Assembly (NCBI RefSeq): GCF_900108945.1
Contig: NZ_FNYE01000013.1
Location: 1-64,000 of the forward strand
Direction: 5' to 3'
DNA length: 64,000 bases
Origin: Paraburkholderia diazotrophica
GTDB taxonomy: Bacteria > Pseudomonadota > Gammaproteobacteria > Burkholderiales > Burkholderiaceae
Below, piece after piece: positions 59,196-64,000 of the stretch. The notes beneath the pieces were generated by a model. That model made no database searches. It saw only the letters and a list, made by a program, of their open reading frames with translations, and was not told where the DNA came from. Each line of letters begins with the position of its first letter. Within the stretch, counting starts at the first letter, position 1. A program made the translations under genes and the position numbers.

Positions 59196-59223
59196 GAGTG
59201 CCTGCGTGTGAGTGCCTGCGTGT
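59196..59223. repeat. 14-bp tandem repeat between acoR and the WYL gene
   Basis: GAGTGCCTGCGTGT is present twice exactly (59196-59209, 59210-59223) and a diverged third copy follows (GAGCGCCTGCATGC). It lies in the 132-bp gap between two convergent genes. It contains the decamer GTGTGAGTGC that also makes up the 45481-45596 array read from its minus strand. Confidence 0.8.
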
Positions 59224-59283
59224 GAGCGCCTGCATGCGTTGTGCCGTCTGAACTGCCCTTGAGGTGCCTTCGCGTTCGCCCGA

Positions 59284-60255
59284 TCAGCCCGCGTTGAGCG
59301 TTGCGATCTGCTCGCCGAGCTGGCGCAAACGCTCCCGCAATTCCGACGGATCGAGCACTTCGACATGGCCCGCGAAGCCGAGCAATTGCTCGGCCGCATA
59401 GCCGAACTGTTCGACGGGCAGCGTCACCTCCTGCCAGCCGTCCGGCTCCGAGGGCGGCATGATCTGCGCCTGTTCGACGGCCGCCGCGCCGAGCCGGTGC
59501 AGACGCGTCATGCCTTCCGGCGACAGGCGCAAGCGCGCCGTGTGCTTGAGCAGGCCCTTTTCGAACGCCGCGACAGCCGACGTCCATTCGTCGCGCAAGT
59601 CGAATCCGTCCGGACGTTCGAACGTTTCGTCATGCACCGTCAACTGCGTGATGCTCGACACGCGATAAGTGCGCAACTGCGTGCGCACGCGCGCGACCAG
59701 ATACCATTCGCCGCCCTTCAGCACGAGCCCGAGCGGGTCGCGCACGCGCACGGCTTCGTTTTCGTCGCGGCCGTTCCACGTGCGGTATTGCATCGAGATG
59801 CGCTTCTGTTCCCACACCGCGCCCGCGAGCATCGTGAGCCACGGCGTGGGCGATGGCCGCTGATACCAGCCGACGGGATCGATGTGCAGGCGCGAGCCGA
59901 TGCGCGAGGTGTCGGGCGCGGCGTCGGGCAGCGCGGTGACGAGCTTGAGCTGCGCGGCCCTTAGCTGCTCGGACAGGCCGAGATCGGATGCCGCGCCCGT
60001 CAGACCGGCAATCGACAGCGTTTCGGCTTCGGCCTTCGTGATGCCCGTCAGCTTCGCGCGATAGCCGTCGAGCAGCGCGAAGCCGCCGCCCGGCCCGCGA
60101 TCCGCATAGACGGGCACGCCTGCCGCGCTCAGCTGGTCGATGTCGCGATAGACGGTGCGAATCGACACGTCGAACTCGTCGGCGAGCGCCTGCGCGGTCA
60201 CGCGGCCCTTGACCTGCAGCATCAACAGCATCGATACGAGGCGGCTCGTCGCCAA
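59284..60255 (-). CDS. YafY-type transcriptional regulator (HTH plus WYL domain)
   Basis: A 323-residue regulator. The N-terminal HTH (1-60) reads LADEFDVSIRTVYRDIDQLS, the usual DeoR-like fold of this family, and is followed by PGGGFALLDGYRAKLTG. The WYL domain (about 140-220) contains GGEWYLVARVRTQLRTYRVS. A C-terminal domain ends the protein. The start is a TTG at 60255, since the family's conserved N-terminus begins exactly there and an AGGAAGGG ribosome binding site precedes it. It diverges from a monooxygenase-like gene with a palindrome between them. Confidence 0.87.
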   Translation of the reverse strand: MATSRLVSMLLMLQVKGRVTAQALADEFDVSIRTVYRDIDQLSAAGVPVYADRGPGGGFALLDGYRAKLTGITKAEAETLSIAGLTGAASDLGLSEQLRAAQLKLVTALPDAAPDTSRIGSRLHIDPVGWYQRPSPTPWLTMLAGAVWEQKRISMQYRTWNGRDENEAVRVRDPLGLVLKGGEWYLVARVRTQLRTYRVSSITQLTVHDETFERPDGFDLRDEWTSAVAAFEKGLLKHTARLRLSPEGMTRLHRLGAAAVEQAQIMPPSEPDGWQEVTLPVEQFGYAAEQLLGFAGHVEVLDPSELRERLRQLGEQIATLNAG

Positions 60256-60277
60256 TTTTGAAACCCTTCCTAATTCA

Positions 60278-60292
60278 TGACATCCGTTGTCA
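60278..60292. promoter_or_regulatory. palindrome TGACA-N5-TGTCA between divergent genes
   Basis: TGACA-TCCGT-TGTCA is a perfect inverted repeat 23 bp upstream of the WYL gene and 56 bp upstream of the divergent monooxygenase-like gene. It is the best candidate operator for the WYL regulator. Confidence 0.55.
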
Positions 60293-60347
60293 GCTATTGA
60301 AGAGTATAAAGGTAATCATCGTCGATGATCCAATGAGGATACGCAGT

Positions 60348-60743
60348 ATGCATGTTACGTATGTGGTCCGTTTCCAGGTGCGGCCCGACAAGCTCGAACG
60401 CTTCTTGACGCTGCTGCACGGTGTGCTCGACGCGATGCGCGACGAGCCGGAGTTTCGCGAAGCCGTGCTGCATCGCGACCCCGATTCGCCCTGTCGTCTG
60501 ATGCTCTACGAGACGTGGGAAATCCGCGAAGACGCGAGCGACGAACAGATTCACCGCCCATATCGGCGTGCGTATCACGAGGCACTTGCCGATCTGCTCG
60601 TGCGTCCTCGTGAGGTCACGGAATGGCGCACGATGCGCGCGGACCGCACCGAGCACGTCAAGCGCGCCGATCTTCACGGCCGTCACAGCACGCCGTCGCT
60701 TCAATCGCGCGACGCAAATGAGCCGGTCGGAGTTCACGCATGA
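60348..60743 (+). CDS. antibiotic-biosynthesis-monooxygenase-domain (ABM) protein
   Basis: A 131-residue protein with an ABM ferredoxin-like domain (about 1-100): MHVTYVVRFQVRPDKLERFL, then FREAVLHRDPDSPCRLMLYE and a WEIREDASDEQIHRPYRRAY segment split by a turn. Members act as quinol monooxygenases or have no known activity. A C-terminal tail of about 30 residues is Arg/His-rich and lacks family features. AGGA eight bases upstream supports the ATG at 60348. Its stop overlaps the start of the transporter gene (ATGA), so both are coupled. Probably controlled by the divergent WYL regulator. Confidence 0.8.
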   Translation: MHVTYVVRFQVRPDKLERFLTLLHGVLDAMRDEPEFREAVLHRDPDSPCRLMLYETWEIREDASDEQIHRPYRRAYHEALADLLVRPREVTEWRTMRADRTEHVKRADLHGRHSTPSLQSRDANEPVGVHA

Positions 60744-62017
60744 GCGGCCCGCCGCGCGCCGGAAGTCTGAGCGTGATGCAGGGTGCCGCGCTCTATGTGG
60801 GCGCAGTGCTCGGCACGGGCGTGATCGCGCTGCCCGCGCTCGCGGCGGAGGCCGCGGGCCCCGCGTCGCTCGTTGCGTGGCTCGCGCTCGTCGTGCTGTC
60901 GGTGCCGCTCGCGGCCACGTTTGCGGCGCTTGGCGCGCGCTATCCGGACGCAGGCGGCGTATCGACGTATGTGCGCAACGCGTTTGGGCCACACATCGCG
61001 GCCATCGTCGGCTGGTGCTTTTACTTTGCGGTGCCCGCGGGCGCACCAGCCGCGGCGATGTTCGGCGGCGTGTATGTCGCGGCTGCATTCGGTGGCGGCG
61101 AATGGGCGGTGATTGGCACGGCCGCCGCGTTGATGCTCACCGTGACGCTCGCCAACGCGTTCGGGCTCACGGTATCGGGAAGGCTGCAACTGGTGCTCGC
61201 CGCGTTGCTCGTCGGGCTGCTGCTCGCGGCCGTGATCGCGTCGGCGCCGCATGCGCAAACGGCCAATCTGCATCCCTTTGCGCCGCACGGCTGGCTCGCG
61301 GTATTTCCGGCGGCGGCGCTGCTGGTCTGGAGCTTCGCGGGCTGGGAGGCCATCACGCATCTCGCCGCCGAGTTTCGCCGTCCTGCGCATGATCTGCCAA
61401 TGGCGGCGGGCATTGCCGTCGTCGTGGTCGGCGTGCTGTACATGGGCGTCGCGACGGCGAGCGTGATGGTGCTCGGGCCGAACGCAGGCGCATCGGGCGC
61501 ACCGCTTGCCGAACTGCTAGCGCGGGGGCTCGGCGGGAAGGTGCAGATACTGGCCGCCGTCGCCGCGCTGCTGCTCACGCTCGGCACGATGAACGCCTAT
61601 TTCGCGGGCGCCGCAAAGCTCGGCGCAGCATTGGGGCGCGACGGCGCGCTGCCGGAATGGCTCGCACAAGGCAGCCGCGCCGGCGACGTGCCGCGCCGCA
61701 GCCTGTTCGTGATCGCAGCGCTCGCCACGTTCGCGCTCATCGTCGTGGTCATCGCGGGTGTCGGTCCGAAGCCGCTCGTGCTGCTCACGACGGGTTCGTT
61801 CGTCACCGTCTACGCGCTCGGCACGGCGGCAGCGCTGCGGCTGTTGCCGCGCGGCAGCTGGGCGCATCGTTGCGCGCGCGTTGCGCTCGTTGCGGTGGCG
61901 GGATTGTGTTGCGCGACGGGCTGGTATCTGTTGTGGCCGCTCGTCATCACAGGCTGCACATTGCTGTATCTGCGCGTGCGCCGTGTTTTCGTTTCGAGTT
62001 CGAGAGCCATTTCATGA
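60740..62017 (+). CDS. APC-superfamily amino-acid transporter (YjeH-like)
   Basis: A 425-residue inner-membrane protein with about twelve hydrophobic segments. GAALYVGAVLGTGVIALPAL is the first APC helix with the broken substrate-binding GTG loop, and FAGWEAITHLAAEFRRPAHD is the family helix 6-7 region. It resembles YjeH of E. coli, which exports methionine and branched-chain amino acids. It is translationally coupled to the ABM protein. Substrate and direction are inferred only from the family. Confidence 0.87.
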   Translation: MSGPPRAGSLSVMQGAALYVGAVLGTGVIALPALAAEAAGPASLVAWLALVVLSVPLAATFAALGARYPDAGGVSTYVRNAFGPHIAAIVGWCFYFAVPAGAPAAAMFGGVYVAAAFGGGEWAVIGTAAALMLTVTLANAFGLTVSGRLQLVLAALLVGLLLAAVIASAPHAQTANLHPFAPHGWLAVFPAAALLVWSFAGWEAITHLAAEFRRPAHDLPMAAGIAVVVVGVLYMGVATASVMVLGPNAGASGAPLAELLARGLGGKVQILAAVAALLLTLGTMNAYFAGAAKLGAALGRDGALPEWLAQGSRAGDVPRRSLFVIAALATFALIVVVIAGVGPKPLVLLTTGSFVTVYALGTAAALRLLPRGSWAHRCARVALVAVAGLCCATGWYLLWPLVITGCTLLYLRVRRVFVSSSRAIS

Positions 62018-62043
62018 TGATGCAACGCGCGCGAGAAAACTGG

Positions 62044-62247
62044 TTGACAACGCATCGGCGTCACGACAAACTCGAATGCATGCTGACGCTCACCACCATC
62101 GCCTACGCGATTATTAATAACCCAATGGAACGCCATCGCGGCGGGCCTATGGGAGCGTGCGTGCGTTAGCTATCCGCAGCAGTAGTCAGCAGAACGATCA
62201 GCTGAACGATCCCAAGGCCCCGCCGGTAAACGGAAGGGGCCTTTTGT
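62044..62247 (+). promoter_or_regulatory. possible leader/attenuator ending in a terminator
   Basis: TTGACA (62044-62049) lies just after the transporter gene, with only a weak -10 (CAAACT) 17 bp later. A short frame at 62076-62117 would encode MHADAHHHRLRDY, with four His codons, ending in a double stop. GGCGGGCCT (62140-62148) can pair with AGGCCC-C-GCC (62215-62224), competing with the terminator stem AAGGCCCC/GGGGCCTT (62214-62221 with 62236-62243, followed by TTTTGTTTT). The terminator itself is clear; the leader reading is speculative. The short frame would need a transcript from the transporter operon, because the local promoter would start after its ATG. Confidence 0.4.
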
Positions 62248-62252
62248 TTTAA
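62214..62252 (+). terminator. rho-independent terminator
   Basis: An eight-bp stem AAGGCCCC/GGGGCCTT with a 14-base loop, followed by a T-rich run. It most simply ends the transporter operon, about 200 bp upstream in transcription terms, and insulates the DUF2917 gene. Confidence 0.88.
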
Positions 62253-62292
62253 TGGCGCCTTCCGTCCTCCGGCTCATTTGACGGAGTGCATG

Positions 62293-62679
62293 ATGGACAA
62301 GGTTTGCCAGCAGTTCACCGATGACGATTCGCTCTGCACATCGCGCTTGCAGGAAGAGCGATTACCCAGAGTCGTCGTCCACTTCGAAGTACAACCCGGC
62401 GCGACGATGTCATGGCGCGTCGAGGCGAACACCGAACTTATGGTGCAAGGCGCGCGTGTATGGCTGACGCGCGCGGCGTCACCGTATGACCACTGGCTGC
62501 AGGTCGGCGATACGTTTCGCCTGCAGCGCGGCGAGCGTGTCTGGGTCAGCACGGATGGCGATACGGCTGCACGGCTTTCGCTGACCGCCCATCTCGTGAC
62601 ATCACGCGGCATGCTGGCGCGATTGATGAAGCGTTGCACTTCGCTGGGCGCGGATATCTTTGCACCGTGGTCGCGATGA
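62293..62679 (+). CDS. DUF2917 family protein
   Basis: A 128-residue protein with the DUF2917 core (about 30-105): VWLTRAASPYDHWLQVGDTF, then RLQRGERVWVSTDGD, a cupin-like small beta domain common in Burkholderiaceae. No signal peptide is visible. Function unknown. Two adjacent ATGs exist; the one at 62293 has GGAG at six bases and is chosen. It follows a terminator, so it should have its own promoter in 62253-62285, though none is clear. Confidence 0.8.
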   Translation: MDKVCQQFTDDDSLCTSRLQEERLPRVVVHFEVQPGATMSWRVEANTELMVQGARVWLTRAASPYDHWLQVGDTFRLQRGERVWVSTDGDTAARLSLTAHLVTSRGMLARLMKRCTSLGADIFAPWSR

Positions 62680-62824
62680 GTGTCTTGCGTTGCGGGGCGG
62701 GTTTCGTCGGTTGCTATCGTCGGTTGTTTGTACGCGCTGCGCGGCCAATAGCATGCGCGGATCGCAGCGGCATGCTAAAAAGACCAAATCCAAAGCCGCC
62801 GCAGACCCACAAGCACGGAGTTCC

Positions 62825-63541
62825 ATGCAGCCTGCCGATAGCCCCGTCCTGCCCGCGCTCGAATGCCGTGCTTTGAGCAAGACATACGACATGAAGCGCG
62901 TCGTGCTCGATCGCCTCGATTTCGCCCTCGGCGCGGGCGAGTTCGTCGCGATCATGGGCGACTCGGGCGTCGGCAAGTCGACGTTGCTGAATCTGATCGC
63001 GGGCCTCGATCGCGCGGATAGCGGCGACGTGCTGATCGACGGCACGCCCATCTCCACGCTCGACGACGACGCGGCCACGCGCCTGCGCCGTCAGAAGCTC
63101 GGCTTTGTGTTTCAGGCGTTTCATGTGCTGCCGCATCTGACGCTCGCGCAAAACGTCGCGTTGCCGCTGCTGCTGAACGGCATCGCGACGGCGCGCGCGA
63201 ACGAAATGCTTGCGGCCGTCGGACTCGAAGGACGCGGCGACGACCTGCCGCGCCAGCTTTCGGGCGGCGAACTGCAACGCGTCGCGATCGCGCGTGCGCT
63301 GGTGCACCGGCCCACGCTGATCCTCGCCGACGAGCCGACGGGCAATCTCGACCCCGACACCGCGCACGAAGTGCTGGCGCTGCTGCGCGAAGAGACAAAA
63401 GCAAACGGCGCGGCGGCGATGATGGTCACGCATTCGGAGGCGGCCGCGGCATTCGCGGACCGTGTCCTCGTTTTGAGCGACGGCAAGCTGCACGCAACGC
63501 ACGTCCGCTCGTCGCATGCGCTGCGCCCCTCCGATGAGTGA
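62825..63541 (+). CDS. ABC transporter ATP-binding protein (LolD/MacB-type)
   Basis: A 238-residue ATPase of the LolD/FtsE/MacB group. Walker A GDSGVGKST, signature RQLSGGELQRVAIARAL, Walker B LILADEPTGNLDP and the switch His in MMVTHSEAAA are intact. LRRQKLGFVFQAFHVLPHL is the usual Q-loop region of this group. It probably powers a mechanotransmission permease rather than an importer. GGAG four bases before the ATG supports the start. The permease gene overlaps it by eight bases. Confidence 0.92.
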   Translation: MQPADSPVLPALECRALSKTYDMKRVVLDRLDFALGAGEFVAIMGDSGVGKSTLLNLIAGLDRADSGDVLIDGTPISTLDDDAATRLRRQKLGFVFQAFHVLPHLTLAQNVALPLLLNGIATARANEMLAAVGLEGRGDDLPRQLSGGELQRVAIARALVHRPTLILADEPTGNLDPDTAHEVLALLREETKANGAAAMMVTHSEAAAAFADRVLVLSDGKLHATHVRSSHALRPSDE

Positions 63542-64000
63542 CTCGATATTCACGGGCAACACGCGACGCAAGACCCACGGTCTGCGCACGCTCACGCGCT
63601 GGCTGCTGGCCGCCGAATGGAAGAGCCACAAAGGCCGCGCGCTTATCGCGATTGCGACGATCGCGCTGGGCGTCGCGCTCGGCTACGCGGTCCAGCTGAT
63701 CAACAGTGCTGCGTTCAACGAGTTTTCGGCGGCCACGCGCAGCCTGTCGGGCGAAGCGGACTTGCAGGTACGCGGCTCGCAGCCCACGTTCGACGAACGC
63801 GCGTATCCGCAGCTTGCGACACAGGCGGGCGTCGCGCTCGCGAGCCCCGTGCTCGAACTCGACGTGACGGTGCCGAGCCGCACGGCGCCGCTGAAAGTGC
63901 TCGGCATCGACGTATTCCGCGCAAGCCGCATCGCGCCCGATCTGACGGGCGTGATGGACAGCGATCATCCATTCGACTCGCTCGCCGACGACGCAATCTT
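63534..64000 (+). CDS. ABC transporter permease, FtsX/MacB-like (cut by window edge)
   Basis: The first 155 codons of a permease, open to the window end. After a basic N-terminus (RTLTRWLLAAEWKSHKGRAL) comes a membrane segment (IAIATIALGVALGYAVQLIN) and the start of a periplasmic domain (FSAATRSLSGEADLQVRGSQ). This is the N-terminal layout of large FtsX-like permeases that work with LolD/MacB-type ATPases, such as the YbbP type. Its ATG at 63534 overlaps the end of the ATPase gene, showing coupling. The rest lies beyond the window. Confidence 0.88.
   Translation, partial: MSDSIFTGNTRRKTHGLRTLTRWLLAAEWKSHKGRALIAIATIALGVALGYAVQLINSAAFNEFSAATRSLSGEADLQVRGSQPTFDERAYPQLATQAGVALASPVLELDVTVPSRTAPLKVLGIDVFRASRIAPDLTGVMDSDHPFDSLADDAI

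Overview
The window looks like chromosomal DNA of a Burkholderiaceae bacterium, most likely Paraburkholderia or a close relative. It is GC-rich with strong codon bias. Several gene neighbourhoods are typical of Burkholderia sensu lato: a BpeT/CeoR - LlpE - RND efflux cluster, acoXABC with a divergent acoR, a GabR/gabT/gabD locus, DUF4148 proteins, flhDC and a 1614-residue NAD-glutamate dehydrogenase. The genus is inferred from gene content, not from a marker gene. No rRNA, tRNA, CRISPR array, prophage, transposase or plasmid gene was seen.

Layout. 1-432: a gene-free end with a perfect 34-bp palindrome and a two-copy repeat. 433-10217 (minus): an eight-gene operon with deoC, a two-domain ALDH16-type aldehyde dehydrogenase, a RbsD/FucU mutarotase, a PfkB kinase and a four-gene CUT2-type sugar ABC transporter. 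It is best explained as uptake and breakdown of 2-deoxyribose or a similar sugar. 10765-11784: two small heat-shock proteins behind a sigma-32-type promoter. 11881-18680: a TPR/glycosyltransferase-like protein, an XRE regulator with two identical operator palindromes next to a SnoaL-like gene and a small hypothetical gene, a GNAT, a 2OG-Fe(II) oxygenase and a YeeE/YedE transporter. 18681-20207: AT-rich flhDC control region with an array of TGTAAC sites, then flhD and flhC. 20406-30187: mntH and the multidrug efflux operon llpE-ceoA-ceoB-opcM with its divergent LysR gene.

30359-41387: DUF4148 protein, purine nucleoside permease, CDF transporter, SelD, the giant NAD-GDH and a coupled hydrolase/M14 peptidase pair. 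41458-45433: phosphonate transporter phnCDE with a possible Pho box, and an EamA permease. 45590-50045: divergent gabR/gabTD for GABA use. 50121-52332: a methyltransferase, a small lipoprotein and gene-poor DNA that looks compositionally foreign. 52333-59151: acetoin cleavage system acoXABC with a strong sigma-54 promoter and clustered GTCTC half-sites, divergent from acoR. 59284-62017: WYL regulator, monooxygenase-like protein and amino-acid transporter. 62293-64000: DUF2917 protein, then a LolD-like ATPase and the 5' part of its permease, cut by the window edge.

Two themes recur. The first is clear palindromic or repeated operators between regulators and their targets (XRE, flhDC, gabR, acoR, WYL). 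The second is short tandem repeats at gene 3' ends, especially in three of the convergent intergenic regions; two of these share the decamer GTGTGAGTGC.
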